Assembly (NCBI RefSeq): GCF_000375545.1
Contig: NZ_AQXF01000003.1
Coordinates: 62,498-126,497 of the forward strand
DNA: 64,000 nucleotides
Reading direction: 5' to 3'
Origin: Kordiimonas gwangyangensis DSM 19435 = JCM 12864
GTDB lineage: Bacteria > Pseudomonadota > Alphaproteobacteria > Sphingomonadales > Kordiimonadaceae
The position numbers were made by a program, and so were the translations under genes. The notes beneath the pieces are model-generated. The model had not been told where the DNA came from. It did no database searches and saw only the letters and a program-made list of their open reading frames with translations. Each line of letters opens with the position of its first letter. The first letter of the stretch is position 1. Shown piece after piece: positions 1 through 10,269 of this stretch.

Positions 1-2
1 AA

Positions 3-911
<909 letters not shown>

Positions 912-931
912 TAAAACGGGATCAGGACATC

Positions 932-1339
932 ATGACCGATACGCTACACTATGAAATCGTCTCGCCAGAGCGCCTTTTGAAAGACGCCGAGGCTGCGATG
1001 ATTGTCGTACCGGGTGCCGAGGGCGACTTCGCTGCACTGCCGGACCATGCGCCCATGATGTCCACCATCCGTCCCGGTGTGGTTGAGATTTTCGAGACCG
1101 AGAACGGCACGCCCGAGCGCCTTTTTGTAAAAGGCGGCCTCGCGCAGATCAGCCCGTCCGGCCTCACCATCCTCGCTGAAGAGACCATTGCGCTCGACAA
1201 AGTGGACACCGGTGAACTCAACCAAAAGATCGCGGACACCCGCGAAGACATCGCTGACGCAAAAGACGATGTTGAGCGCGCGGTTCTTGAAAAAGAACTG
1301 GCGTGGATGGTGGCCCTCGCGGACGTTGTCGCTGCCTAA
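932..1339 (+). CDS. atpC: F1F0 ATP synthase subunit epsilon
   Basis: Epsilon subunit of the F1 central stalk, 135 residues, usual length. The N-terminal beta-sandwich is recognisable (LHYEIVSPERLL, VPGAEGDFAALPDHAPMMSTIRPGVV) and is followed by the helical C-terminal part that can inhibit ATP hydrolysis. It follows atpD closely with an AGGA ribosome site before the ATG, and a strong terminator lies just downstream, so it is the last gene of the ATP synthase operon. Confidence 0.97.
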   Translation: MTDTLHYEIVSPERLLKDAEAAMIVVPGAEGDFAALPDHAPMMSTIRPGVVEIFETENGTPERLFVKGGLAQISPSGLTILAEETIALDKVDTGELNQKIADTREDIADAKDDVERAVLEKELAWMVALADVVAA

Positions 1340-1361
1340 CCGCGACAGATATTCAGTTATG

Positions 1362-1391
1362 AAAAAGGCGGCTCAACAGGCCGCCTTTTTT
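1362..1391 (+). terminator. Rho-independent terminator after atpC
   Basis: A 10-bp stem (AAAAAGGCGG with CCGCCTTTTT) around a 9-base loop, ending in a run of T. It lies between the convergent atpC and rppH genes. The A-run on the left makes it potentially bidirectional. Confidence 0.9.
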
Positions 1392-1410
1392 GTTTGGATG
1401 CAAATTGGCC

Positions 1411-1878
1411 TCAGCCAAGAAGCTCTTGCACCACTGCCTCATAAACCGGCCGCTTGAACGGTACGATCTCTGCGAGCAGCGACTGCGCGTCGGTCCATTT
1501 CCAGCGCGAAAACTCTGGGTGATCGGTTTCGATATTGATGGCGTCGTCACCGGCGGTCAGGCGCACAAGGAACCAGCGCTGTTTCTGGCCGCGGAACTTG
1601 CCGCCCCACGCTTTGCCGAGCAGGTGGTCCGGCAGGTCATAATAAACCCAGTCAGCCGTGGCCTTGACGATCTCAGCTTCACCCGGTGTGACGCCAATCT
1701 CTTCCTCAAGCTCACGCAGCGCTGCTTCTTCATGGCTTTCACCTTCATCAATGCCGCCTTGCGGCATCTGCCAGGCGCCGGGCATGTCGATGCGCTCGCC
1801 AACAAAGATCTGGCCCGTGCCATTGATCAGCATGATGCCCGCGCAGGGGCGATAGGGAAGGTCGTCAGCTTTGCTCAT
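1411..1878 (-). CDS. rppH: RNA pyrophosphohydrolase (Nudix)
   Basis: Converts the 5'-triphosphate of mRNA to monophosphate and so starts RNase E-dependent decay. It has 155 residues, the normal size. The opening PYRPCAGIMLINGTGQIFVGER and AWQMPQGGID are diagnostic of RppH/NudH. The Nudix box occupies residues 41-62 (GGIDEG, REL, EEEIG) with all metal-binding glutamates present. Last gene of the long minus-strand run that begins at obgE; it starts 15 bases after the deacetylase stop. Other Nudix hydrolases are possible in principle but the N-terminal signature argues against them. Confidence 0.95.
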   Translation of the reverse strand: MSKADDLPYRPCAGIMLINGTGQIFVGERIDMPGAWQMPQGGIDEGESHEEAALRELEEEIGVTPGEAEIVKATADWVYYDLPDHLLGKAWGGKFRGQKQRWFLVRLTAGDDAINIETDHPEFSRWKWTDAQSLLAEIVPFKRPVYEAVVQELLG

Positions 1879-1892
1879 GAAAGGTAGTCCTG

Positions 1893-3083
1893 TTAGCGCG
1901 GCAGCGGCTGCCTGTCGGCGACCGAGGTAACGGGCACCAGCACAAAGCCGCGCGCTTCAAGGCCTGCAGCCCAGCGGTTCACAGCATTGATGGTGACTGG
2001 GTAGTTGTGGGCGACACCGACGGCGTTGCCTGTCGCCCGCGCGTAATTCTCGAGCTCGGTCAGCTCAGCAAGGATAGCGTCCGCCGAGAGGTTATCATCC
2101 ACATAGCGGTTATTGTATGCGGACGGCACACCAATCGCCCGTGCCATATTGACCGCGCGGCTGAACTGCGACGCGCGGCTGTCCACGATCATCAGTCCGC
2201 GGGCTTGAAGTTCGTCCAGCACCGGGCGCAGGCTGTCAACAGCCGCCGTGAAGCGTGAGCCCATGTGGTTGATGATGCCTACATAGCCGGTGAAGGTGCC
2301 AAGCGAGGCCTTGAGCATGCCCACATTCTCTTTGGTGGAATAGCCGGTCAGCAGCGATAGTGGCCCCGGGTCGTTCTGTGGGTAGTTCTCAGGCTCCATC
2401 GGGATCATGAGCAGGACCTCATGCCCGTTGCGGCGTGATTCTTCACCCCATTCGATCAGGTTTGGCGCGTAGGGCGAAAAGGCAAACGTTACCTGTGGCG
2501 GCAGCTCTGCAATGGCGCGGCGGGTATTGCGTGCCATCATGCCCATATCGGTCACGACAAGCGCGATACGCGGCTTGGTGCGATCGATGGGCCCGGGAGC
2601 ACCATAGACTTCAACAGGACGCCTGCCGTCGTCGCTAATGCGCGGCAATGGGCCCTGGTTTGTGGTCTCAAGCAGTGCGGGGTCAGCCTCGACCGGCAGC
2701 ATGCCAGAAATGGCAAGCTCGGGCGCACTCTCGGCCGTTGTTTCAGGTTCTATGGCGAGGCCCGTGGTCGGGTCCTGTTGTGGGGCTGTGGCCTCAGCAG
2801 AAGTGTACTCGGTAGTGTCTTCGTCATGCGTCGCCGGCCCACCATCTTCCAAAGTCTCGTCCGGCTGCGCGTCATGCGTCGCAGGCTGGCTGGTGGAAAG
2901 ATCCTCCGCCGCTTCTGCATGCTGCGTCTCTGTGGCAGGTGTACTGTGGGCTTCGCTTGCAGGCTCAGTCGCAGGCTTGTGTTCACCGGGCACATGGGTG
3001 AGCTCAAAGAAAAGCCCACCACCGATCACGATGATCAGGCTCATGGCCCAAGCGACAAATAAAGCATTCCAGTTGGACGGCAC
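1893..3083 (-). CDS. Divergent polysaccharide deacetylase family protein (YibQ/DUF610-type)
   Basis: Envelope protein of 396 residues. One membrane segment (about residues 6-26, ALFVAWAMSLIIVIGGGLFF) is followed by about 110 low-complexity residues rich in A, T, E and P, then the deacetylase-like domain (about 165-390) that starts IALVVTDMGM and contains GHEVLLMIPMEPENYP and NHMGSRFTA. The family lies beside envC in many proteobacteria, including E. coli yibQ, and is thought to act on peptidoglycan or another cell-wall glycan; the exact reaction is not established. The GTG start at 3083 has a weak ribosome site. Order envC-ctpA-this-rppH is the common alphaproteobacterial one. Confidence 0.88.
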   Translation of the reverse strand: MPSNWNALFVAWAMSLIIVIGGGLFFELTHVPGEHKPATEPASEAHSTPATETQHAEAAEDLSTSQPATHDAQPDETLEDGGPATHDEDTTEYTSAEATAPQQDPTTGLAIEPETTAESAPELAISGMLPVEADPALLETTNQGPLPRISDDGRRPVEVYGAPGPIDRTKPRIALVVTDMGMMARNTRRAIAELPPQVTFAFSPYAPNLIEWGEESRRNGHEVLLMIPMEPENYPQNDPGPLSLLTGYSTKENVGMLKASLGTFTGYVGIINHMGSRFTAAVDSLRPVLDELQARGLMIVDSRASQFSRAVNMARAIGVPSAYNNRYVDDNLSADAILAELTELENYARATGNAVGVAHNYPVTINAVNRWAAGLEARGFVLVPVTSVADRQPLPR

Positions 3084-3140
3084 CGTCAGCAGTTCCTTCG
3101 GTCTGTTGTTTCAGTCCCGCCCCAAAAGGCTCCGGGAAAC

Positions 3141-4487
3141 CTATTCGGATTCAGTGGCGGAACGCGCCTCGGCGACCTGAGATTTAGGCAAGCCGGACAT
3201 ATCTTTCAACAGCTTAATAGCATATTTGAGCTGGATATCCACTGGCTCACCATTTTCATCCGTCAGTTCTTCTTCCGGGATTTGTACTTCTGCTGCGATA
3301 TCCTCTTCGCCGGTCAGGTCCAGCTTTTCCTGATCATTCTCAATATGACCGGAAAGGTCGGCCTCGCGGCGCGGGCCGGCAGTACCTTGGTTCGCATTGC
3401 GGCGCGGGAACAGGACCTGAATGTCCGGCTCCACACCGCGTTCCTGGATGGAGCGGCCGCTTGGCGTGAAATAGCGGGCGGTTGTCAGGCGGATGGCGCG
3501 GTCACCGGCGCGACCAAGGCGGATTTCGCTTTGTACCGTACCTTTACCGAATGTCTTGTCACCCACAACCACAGCTCGGCGATGGTCCTGCAGGGCACCC
3601 GCTACGATCTCGGAGGCGGAGGCGGAGTAGGCGTTTGTCAGTACAACAATCGGTACACCATCGAGCATGTCGCCGGTGGTAGCGTACCAGCGGTTATTGT
3701 TCTGGCGGCGACGGCCACGGGTCGAGACAATCTCGCCACGGTCAAGGAAGGCGTCAGATACGCGGATGGCTTCGTCAAGGAGGCCGCCCGGGTTGTTGCG
3801 CAGGTCAAGGATAACACCGTCGAGCGAACTCCCAAGCTCACCAACAATTTCATGGATCGCTTTCTCGACACCCTCACCAGTTTGCATGTTGAAGGTGGTG
3901 ATGCGGATATAGCCGATCGTCTCGTCCTCAATGCGGTGACGCACCGAACGGACGAGGATTTTTTCGCGAATGATTTCAATATCAAACGGGGCTTCTTCGC
4001 CGTCGCGGACAACGGTTACCACAATCGGCGAGCCAACAGGCCCACGCATGGTTTTGACCGCTTCGGTGAGTGTCTTGCCCATCACAGCTTCGCCGTCGAT
4101 GTGGGTGATGAAGTCGCCGCCCTGAATGCCAGCTTTGTCCGCCGGGGTATCATCGATGGGGGAGACGACTTTGACAACGCCGTTTTCCATCTGGACTTCG
4201 ATGCCAAGGCCACCATATTCGCCTTCCATCTGGACACGAACCTGCTGGTAAATCTCGGGGTTCAGGTAGGTGGAGTGGGGATCAAGCGAGCGCAGCATGC
4301 CTTGGATGGCAGCTTCAATCACTTCCTTGTCGTCCACTTCGTCAACATATTCGGAGCGCACACGCTCAAAAATGCGCATGAGGAGGTCGAGCTGCTCGTA
4401 GAAGTCGTCCTTGTCTGACTGCGTGTCCGCCTGTACAGGCAGCGCCATCATCAAGGCCATGAGGGCACCCGTCACCAATTTCCGCAT
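3141..4487 (-). CDS. ctpA: C-terminal processing peptidase, S41 family
   Basis: Periplasmic serine protease with a Ser-Lys dyad that trims or degrades envelope proteins. It has 448 residues: a signal peptide (1-20, cleavage after VQA), an N-terminal helical region, a PDZ domain (about 90-170, with YGGLGIEVQM and AGIQGGDFITHIDG) and the S41 core. The nucleophile is predicted as Ser290 in SASASE and the general base as Lys315 in KTFGKGTVQ, spaced as in E. coli Prc. An acidic tail follows. The ATG at 4487 has an AAAGGTG site. Fifty bases separate it from envC upstream, so co-transcription and a shared role in cell-wall turnover are likely. Confidence 0.95.
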   Translation of the reverse strand: MRKLVTGALMALMMALPVQADTQSDKDDFYEQLDLLMRIFERVRSEYVDEVDDKEVIEAAIQGMLRSLDPHSTYLNPEIYQQVRVQMEGEYGGLGIEVQMENGVVKVVSPIDDTPADKAGIQGGDFITHIDGEAVMGKTLTEAVKTMRGPVGSPIVVTVVRDGEEAPFDIEIIREKILVRSVRHRIEDETIGYIRITTFNMQTGEGVEKAIHEIVGELGSSLDGVILDLRNNPGGLLDEAIRVSDAFLDRGEIVSTRGRRRQNNNRWYATTGDMLDGVPIVVLTNAYSASASEIVAGALQDHRRAVVVGDKTFGKGTVQSEIRLGRAGDRAIRLTTARYFTPSGRSIQERGVEPDIQVLFPRRNANQGTAGPRREADLSGHIENDQEKLDLTGEEDIAAEVQIPEEELTDENGEPVDIQLKYAIKLLKDMSGLPKSQVAEARSATESE

Positions 4488-4537
4488 GTTGACACCTTTC
4501 TTGTTTTAAAACTCGTTACCAACTTCGCTGCGGCAAA

Positions 4538-5761
4538 TTACCTGCCGCTTGCTGTCTGTTTGCTTAACCAGGGCAGGGGATCAATTGCATCCCCCTTTTG
4601 CCGCATCTCAAGGTACAGCTCTTCACCGTCTGTACGCTCCGGCATTTTGCCAACCGGTTCACCCATTAATACCCACTGTCCCACGACAGCCTGCAGGTCC
4701 GCAAGCCCGGCGAGTAGACTGTGGTAGCCATTACCGTGTGAAATGATCACAAGATGGCCATAGCCACGGAATGGTCCTGCAAAAACAATCTGGCCATCAT
4801 AGGGCGAAACAATCTGCGCTCCGCGCCGTGCGGCGATCTTGATGCCTTTTGCATGTCCTGCCGCTTCCTGGTCACCGAAGCGCGAAACAATCGCGCCAGC
4901 AGCTGGGTAGGGCAGCATGCCCTTCATTGCGGCTATCGGCTTGCCGGCAGGCGCAACAGGGTTTCGATTTACCGGATTAACACGCACGGGCGCCTTTGCA
5001 GCCTGTTTTGCGGCCTGTTGTTCCAGTTTGTCGATCAAATCCTTGAGGCTCTTGGCTTTGCGGGCAAAGTCCATCAGTTCGCGCGCGGTTCGCTCAGCGT
5101 CAGTGCGGGCCTTTGCTTCCTCTGCCTTGCGCCTCTCAAGAAGTGAACCAAGTTTTAGTTGATGTTGTGTTAACTGTGCCAAAGTATTTTTGAGCGAGAA
5201 ACGCTCGGCCGACAGTTTTTCCTGAATGGCGGCAAGGGCTGAAAGCTCGCCCCTGAGGGCCTCGGCCCGAGCGTTGATGTTGGGCACAAGTTCCCCCATC
5301 AGGGACGCGCTGCGTGCGGTCTTGAGGGCTTCTTCCGGTTGCAGGAAGGTGAAGACAGCAGGACGAGCGGACAACCGCTCAAGCGCGGACAGGAGCTTCA
5401 GGAGCTCAACTTTCCGGACCTCAAGCGCCTCTTTTTTGTGTTTGGCTTCGGCTTCCAGATCGCTGATTCGCTGTTCAAGTCGCGTGGCGTTCTGTTCGGT
5501 CAGGCGCAGTTCTTTCGCAACTTCCACAAGATCCTCAGAAAGCTTGCGCGCTTCGGCCGCCGCTTTCTCCGCCGCTTCCTCAAGAGCCGCCTTTTCCTTT
5601 TCGCTTCTAGCGATCTGTTCTTCAAGCCGATTGAGGTTGCTTTCCGCCGCGTCTTTGCGTTCCTGCGCCATCGCGCCTGATGACAGCAGAAGGGCGACGA
5701 GCGCGCTGGATGTCAGCGCGCGTTGCAAAGTTCTTGAGTGTCGCGCGTTATGCAGTGGCAC
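4538..5761 (-). CDS. envC: EnvC-like murein hydrolase activator (degenerate LytM/M23)
   Basis: Periplasmic activator of cell-division amidases. The product has a signal peptide (LVALLLSSGAMA), a long coiled coil of Glu/Lys/Ala-rich heptads over the first half, and a C-terminal LytM domain (FGDQEAAGHAKGIKI to LYLEMRQ). The zinc ligands of true M23 peptidases are missing: HxxxD reads HAKGIK and the HxH motif reads LYLEM, so it should be catalytically inactive like E. coli EnvC. I chose the GTG at 5761, preceded by GGCGGAG; an ATG at 5788 would give a longer overlap with gpmI. Either start overlaps the 3' end of gpmI, implying translational coupling. Confidence 0.88.
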   Translation of the reverse strand: MPLHNARHSRTLQRALTSSALVALLLSSGAMAQERKDAAESNLNRLEEQIARSEKEKAALEEAAEKAAAEARKLSEDLVEVAKELRLTEQNATRLEQRISDLEAEAKHKKEALEVRKVELLKLLSALERLSARPAVFTFLQPEEALKTARSASLMGELVPNINARAEALRGELSALAAIQEKLSAERFSLKNTLAQLTQHQLKLGSLLERRKAEEAKARTDAERTARELMDFARKAKSLKDLIDKLEQQAAKQAAKAPVRVNPVNRNPVAPAGKPIAAMKGMLPYPAAGAIVSRFGDQEAAGHAKGIKIAARRGAQIVSPYDGQIVFAGPFRGYGHLVIISHGNGYHSLLAGLADLQAVVGQWVLMGEPVGKMPERTDGEELYLEMRQKGDAIDPLPWLSKQTASGR

Positions 5762-7328
5762 GGTGCTCCGCCGTTTTTTGGGCCGCATCGCGGTCAAGAA
5801 GGCTGTGGCCGGTCATTTCTGTGGGTTGCTTTATGCCGAGAAGGTCAAGCACCGTGGGGGCAACGTCGGCAAGGCGGCCATCCTTGAGGCCGGCATTGCC
5901 ACCGATCATCACAACCGGCACGTCAAAGCTGGTGTGCGCGGTGTGCGGTTGGCCGGTGCTTTCGTCCATCATCATCTCAACATTACCGTGGTCTGCGGTG
6001 ATGATAAGTGCGCCGCCCGCTTTCTCCACGGCCTCTTCCAGTCGCCCGATGCAGGTATCGATGGTTTCAACGGCTTTGATCGCCGCGGACAGTACACCGG
6101 TGTGGCCTACCATGTCCGGGTTGGCATAGTTGACGATGATCGCGCCGTATTTGCCGGAGGCGATGGCCTCAACGATATTGTCTGTCACCTCTGGCGCCGA
6201 CATCTCGGGTTTCAGATCGTAGGTCGCGACGTCTGGGGACGGTATAAGGATACGGTCTTCACCTTCAAACACGTCCTCGGACCCGCCATTGAAGAAGAAG
6301 GTCACGTGAGCATATTTCTCGGTTTCAGCGATGCGGAGTTGTCCGATGCCCTCTTTCGCCAAAACTTCACCAAGCGAGTTTTTGATTTCTTCGGACGGGA
6401 AAAGCACAGCCAGAAATTCATTCAAGGCATTTGAATATTCAACCATGCCCGCTTGCGCGGCAAACTTCACCAACTTGCCGCGGTCAAAGCCATCAAATGC
6501 CGGGTCAACAAGGGCGGTCAGGAGCTGCCGTGCGCGGTCAGCACGGAAGTTCGCCATAAGGAGGCCGTCGCCGTCCGCCATGCCGCGATAGTCGCCCAGC
6601 ACGGTTGCTGCAACAAACTCATCGTTTTCGTCACGCGCGTAAGCCGCATTCACCGCCTCTGTTGCGCTGCCTGCGGTCTCGATACCACTGCCTTTGACCA
6701 TGGCGTTATAGGCTTTGGAGACACGGTCCCAGCGTTTGTCACGGTCCATGGCCCAATAGCGGCCCGAAACGGTAGCGATGCGCGCGTCGCGGCAATCTGC
6801 AATCGCGGTTTCAAATTCTTCGATGTAGGGCAGGGCGGAGCGCGGCGGCGTATCACGACCATCAAGGAAAGCATGCACCCGCACCGGCACGCCAGACGCG
6901 TCAATCGCTTTCACGAGTGCTGCCATATGCCGTTGGTGGCTGTGGACCCCGCCGGGCGACAACAGCCCAAGCAGATGCGCGGTGCCGCCGCTTTTTTCCA
7001 GCTTCTCGATAAAGGCAACAAGCTCATCATTGCTGTTGAGTGTGCCGTTCGCGATCGCTTCATCAATCTTGGGCAGGTCCTGCATCACGACGCGGCCACC
7101 ACCCAAATTCATATGACCCACTTCCGAGTTGCCCATCTGACCGTCCGGCAAGCCAACGGCGAGACCGCTTGTTTGCAGCCATGCACGCGCGGCGCTGTCC
7201 CACAGGCGGCTATAGTTGGGTGTTTTGGCAAGCTTGATCGCGTTGTCCTTGCTGTCCTCACGGTATCCCCAACCGTCAAGGATACAGAGCACTACGGGTT
7301 TCGGCGTCTTTGTTGCTTGCTCACTCAT
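5748..7328 (-). CDS. gpmI: 2,3-bisphosphoglycerate-independent phosphoglycerate mutase
   Basis: Interconverts 3- and 2-phosphoglycerate in glycolysis and gluconeogenesis using two Mn ions. It has 526 residues, slightly longer than the usual 510-515. Alkaline-phosphatase-superfamily residues are in place: Asp18 in CILDGWG, nucleophile Ser68 in MGNSEVGHMNLGGGR, DGRDTPP, and ITADHGNVEMM near the C-terminus. The gpmI-envC-deacetylase order is shared with E. coli and many alphaproteobacteria. The 3' end overlaps envC. Confidence 0.97.
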   Translation of the reverse strand: MSEQATKTPKPVVLCILDGWGYREDSKDNAIKLAKTPNYSRLWDSAARAWLQTSGLAVGLPDGQMGNSEVGHMNLGGGRVVMQDLPKIDEAIANGTLNSNDELVAFIEKLEKSGGTAHLLGLLSPGGVHSHQRHMAALVKAIDASGVPVRVHAFLDGRDTPPRSALPYIEEFETAIADCRDARIATVSGRYWAMDRDKRWDRVSKAYNAMVKGSGIETAGSATEAVNAAYARDENDEFVAATVLGDYRGMADGDGLLMANFRADRARQLLTALVDPAFDGFDRGKLVKFAAQAGMVEYSNALNEFLAVLFPSEEIKNSLGEVLAKEGIGQLRIAETEKYAHVTFFFNGGSEDVFEGEDRILIPSPDVATYDLKPEMSAPEVTDNIVEAIASGKYGAIIVNYANPDMVGHTGVLSAAIKAVETIDTCIGRLEEAVEKAGGALIITADHGNVEMMMDESTGQPHTAHTSFDVPVVMIGGNAGLKDGRLADVAPTVLDLLGIKQPTEMTGHSLLDRDAAQKTAEHRATA

Positions 7329-7389
7329 GGCTTAACCTGTTTGTTCATATGTCTGAAAATGGGCGGTTCAAAAGCGTTTTGCCACAAAT

Positions 7390-7851
7390 TTAGTCGCGGT
7401 GATAGGGATGGCCCGCATTAATTGACCACGCGCGGTAAATTTGTTCGGCAATCAGGACCCTAACAAGCATGTGTGGCCAAGTTAAGGTGCCGAATGCGAG
7501 TTTGAGGTCAGCGCGCGCGTAGAGGCTTTCGTGCAGGCCATCGGCCCCGCCAATAATAATCGCAATATTATTGTAGCCAGCCACCTGCCATTCGTCGATC
7601 TTGCCGGCAAAATCGCGGGACGAAAGCGCGCGCCCGCGCTCATCAAGCACGATCACCGCTGCGCCATCCGGGATGGCGGCAAGCAGGCGTTCGGCTTCAC
7701 GCGCCTTGCGTTCATCAGCGTTGGCGGCCTGCTTTTTGATATCGATTTCGGTGACGGTGGATTTCCAAGGCAGGCGCTTAAGGTATTCGTCCATAAGCTG
7801 CTGCTCAGGACCGCGCTGCATCCGGCCTATGGCGATGATGGAAAGCTGCAA
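7390..7851 (-). CDS. rlmH: 23S rRNA (pseudouridine1915-N3)-methyltransferase
   Basis: SPOUT-class methyltransferase that modifies helix 69 of 23S rRNA on the assembled 70S ribosome. It has 153 residues, normal length. Recognised from MQLSIIAIGRMQRGPE, the knot segment AVIVLDERGRALSSRDFA, IIIGGADGL and the C-terminal QIYRAWSINAGHPYHRD. Translation begins at a TTG (7851) behind GAGGGTG; no better ATG fits the family N-terminus. It follows rsfS as in most bacteria. Confidence 0.96.
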   Translation of the reverse strand: MQLSIIAIGRMQRGPEQQLMDEYLKRLPWKSTVTEIDIKKQAANADERKAREAERLLAAIPDGAAVIVLDERGRALSSRDFAGKIDEWQVAGYNNIAIIIGGADGLHESLYARADLKLAFGTLTWPHMLVRVLIAEQIYRAWSINAGHPYHRD

Positions 7852-7945
7852 AACACCCTCTTCAAAGCCAAGGTATTGGCGGCTTTGCTTGTGTCATTTG
7901 TCAGGGCCCGCACGCATGGTCGCACGGGCACATCGTCAGGCACGC

Positions 7946-8341
7946 TTAGTTCAGCGTTTCGCTCTCTTCAAGCGCGGTGCCCCACATCTTGTCCAGATTG
8001 TAGAAGCTACGCACTTCCGGGCGGAAAATGTGGATAACCACGTCACCCGCGTCGATCAGTACCCAGTCAGCCTGTTCCTGGCCCTGTACGAGCAGGTCCC
8101 GGTGACCTTCAGCCTTCAGGCCTTTGATCACATAGTCTGCCAGTGCCGCAACTTGGCGCTGCGAACGGCCGCTCGCAATGACCATATAGTCAGCGATGCT
8201 GGTTTTACCGGCGAGATTGATGGAGGTGATTTCCTCGGCCTTGTTGTCATCAAGGGCAGAAACCGCGATGTTGAGAATGTCCTCAGCCGCGAGGGCCTGT
8301 GGAGTTTCAGTGACGCTGTGCGTCTCCGATGTTGCCTGCAA
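7946..8341 (-). CDS. rsfS: Ribosome silencing factor
   Basis: Binds L14 on the 50S subunit and blocks joining of the subunits under nutrient limitation. It has 131 residues including about 20 extra N-terminal residues. Diagnostic blocks: KAEEITSINLAGKTSIADYMVIASGRSQRQVAALAD split over two strands, GQEQADWVLIDAGDVVIHIFRPEVRSFYNLDKMW. The start is a TTG at 8341 with AAAGGA eight bases upstream, directly after the nadD stop codon. The nadD-rsfS-rlmH order is widely conserved. Confidence 0.95.
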   Translation of the reverse strand: MQATSETHSVTETPQALAAEDILNIAVSALDDNKAEEITSINLAGKTSIADYMVIASGRSQRQVAALADYVIKGLKAEGHRDLLVQGQEQADWVLIDAGDVVIHIFRPEVRSFYNLDKMWGTALEESETLN

Positions 8342-8995
8342 CTAATTGTCCTTTCTCTCGGTACCCGGCAGCCATTTTTCACCTAACAGCTGGCGGGCCT
8401 GTGTGGCTGAAGCGGGATGACGTGGCATTGTCACAAACGCCCAAGCCGGTGATTGGGAAGCCTTAAGTTCTTTTGGCGTCTTGCGAAACCTCGCAAATCG
8501 CCGCGCGAACCGGCCGTTTAACCCACGCATAGCATACCCCGGACGGTCAAAAACCGCAATGGGAAGCGCGCGGGCGATGTCCTGCCAGTTGCGCCATGTG
8601 TGGAAGGAGGCCAGATTGTCCGCCCCCATGATCCAGATAAACTTTGTCTCCGGCATTGCGCGCTTGAGCGCAGCGACGGTATCCGCGCTGAACCGGGTGC
8701 CAAGCCTGCGCTCAACATCGGTGACCACCATGCGCGGGTGATGGCCTACCATTATCTCTACACTTTCCTTGCGCCGACGAAACGCAGCCATGGTGCCGTC
8801 AGCTTTCTGCGGGTTGCCGGGGCTGACTAGAAACCAGATCGCATCTACGCCCAGCCGCTTCAGGCATTCGCGCGCTACACGCCGGTGCCCCTTGTGCGCC
8901 GGGTTGAAGCTGCCGCCATAAAGCGCCACCGTGCGACCACGCCAGCGTCCGGCTTCGGGAAGCAGTTCATATATAGGGCGGGGCGGCAAAATCAA
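8342..8995 (-). CDS. nadD: Nicotinate-nucleotide adenylyltransferase
   Basis: Adenylates nicotinate mononucleotide to deamido-NAD in NAD biosynthesis. It has 217 residues. The nucleotidyltransferase signature lies near residues 25-38 ([14 protein letters not shown], the HxGH-type motif), with [16 protein letters not shown] in the middle and a C-terminal SATQAR (ISSTxIR equivalent). The TTG start at 8995 overlaps the TGA stop of proA by four bases (TTGA), which indicates coupling. No in-frame ATG precedes the catalytic motif. Confidence 0.94.
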   Translation of the reverse strand: MILPPRPIYELLPEAGRWRGRTVALYGGSFNPAHKGHRRVARECLKRLGVDAIWFLVSPGNPQKADGTMAAFRRRKESVEIMVGHHPRMVVTDVERRLGTRFSADTVAALKRAMPETKFIWIMGADNLASFHTWRNWQDIARALPIAVFDRPGYAMRGLNGRFARRFARFRKTPKELKASQSPAWAFVTMPRHPASATQARQLLGEKWLPGTERKDN

Positions 8996-10257
8996 GCCCT
9001 GGTCTGGCCGTCGCCACGGACCTGATATTTAAAGCTCGTCAGTTGCTCGAGGCCCACAGGTCCGCGCGCATGAATGCGGCCGGTTGCGATACCGATTTCC
9101 GCACCCATGCCAAATTCACCGCCATCGGCGAACTGGGTGGATGCATTGTGCATAACAATGGCACTGTCCACCTTGTTCAGGAAGTTGGCGGCGGCAGCCG
9201 CATCTTCGGTGATGATGCTTTCGGTGTGGCCTGAGGAATGCTCGGCGATATGGGCAATGGCGCCCTCCACCCCGTCAACAAAGCGGGCGGAGATGATGGC
9301 GTCCAAATATTCCGTGTCCCAGTCCTCGTCTGACGCGGGTTTCACCCGGTCGTCGAGCGCCTGCATACCAGTGTCACCGCGCACTTCGCAGCCTGCATCC
9401 AGCAGGGCACCCACGACGAAGATGGCGATGGCTTCAGCTTTTTTGTCGACAAGCAGGGTTTCGGCGGCACCGCAAATACCGGTACGGCGCATTTTGGCAT
9501 TGAGTGCCACGTCGCGTGCCTTGCGTGGGTCGGCAGCGCCGTCGATATACACATGGCAGATGCCTTCGAGGTGTGCGAACACCGGCACGCGGCTCTCGGT
9601 TTGCACGCGTTCCACCAGCGACCGGCCACCACGAGGCACGATGATATCAATCACGCCGGACATGGTGAGCATTTCACCAACGGCCGCGCGGTCACGTGTG
9701 GGCACAAGCTGAATGGCGGCTTCAGGAAGGCCCGCGGCCTTCAGGCCCTTTACAAGGCAATCGTGGATGGCGCGGCTTGAATGCAGGCTTTCGCTGCCGC
9801 CGCGCAAGATCACTGCGTTTCCGGCCTTGAGGCACAGCGCGCCTGCGTCAGCCGTCACGTTGGGGCGGCTTTCATAGATAACGCCAATCACACCAAGCGG
9901 AACTCGCACGCGGGAGATATTCAGGCCGTTCGGGCGATCCCACTGTGCGATCACATCACCCACGGGGTCTTTGAGCGCGGCAATATCTTCAAGGCCCTTC
10001 GCAATGGCTTCAATACGGTCCTTGTTGAGAACCAGCCGGTCGATCATCGCGCCTGTGAGGCCTTTTTTCTCGCCAAACTCGATATCCTTTGCGTTGGCTT
10101 CGAGGATATCTGTGCGGGAAGTGCGCAATTCCTGTGCGGCGATGGTGAGCGCCTTGTTCTTGGCTTCGGTGCTTGCGAGCGCAAGCGCTTTGCTTGCGGC
10201 TCTGGCGCGCGCGCCCATCTCGGCCATCATCTGGTGAATATCTAGTGTTTCATCCAT
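8992..10257 (-). CDS. proA: Gamma-glutamyl phosphate reductase
   Basis: NADPH-dependent reduction of gamma-glutamyl phosphate to glutamate semialdehyde, second step of proline synthesis. It has 421 residues, normal for the family. The catalytic Cys262 lies in [41 protein letters not shown] and the C-terminal [13 protein letters not shown] are family signatures. The ATG at 10257 lies 12 bases after the proB stop, so it probably forms one unit with proB and nadD. Confidence 0.97.
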   Translation of the reverse strand: MDETLDIHQMMAEMGARARAASKALALASTEAKNKALTIAAQELRTSRTDILEANAKDIEFGEKKGLTGAMIDRLVLNKDRIEAIAKGLEDIAALKDPVGDVIAQWDRPNGLNISRVRVPLGVIGVIYESRPNVTADAGALCLKAGNAVILRGGSESLHSSRAIHDCLVKGLKAAGLPEAAIQLVPTRDRAAVGEMLTMSGVIDIIVPRGGRSLVERVQTESRVPVFAHLEGICHVYIDGAADPRKARDVALNAKMRRTGICGAAETLLVDKKAEAIAIFVVGALLDAGCEVRGDTGMQALDDRVKPASDEDWDTEYLDAIISARFVDGVEGAIAHIAEHSSGHTESIITEDAAAAANFLNKVDSAIVMHNASTQFADGGEFGMGAEIGIATGRIHARGPVGLEQLTSFKYQVRGDGQTRA

Positions 10258-10269
10258 GGTGAAGCCTTT

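Noticed and set aside
3282-4418. A 378-codon plus-strand frame antisense to ctpA
   Set aside because: The opposite strand encodes a full S41 peptidase with catalytic residues; the antisense frame has no recognisable domain or ribosome site.
5226-6434. A 402-codon plus-strand frame across envC and gpmI
   Set aside because: It reads antisense through the envC coiled coil and the gpmI 3' end and is Ser/Arg/Ala-rich, as expected for a shadow of those genes.
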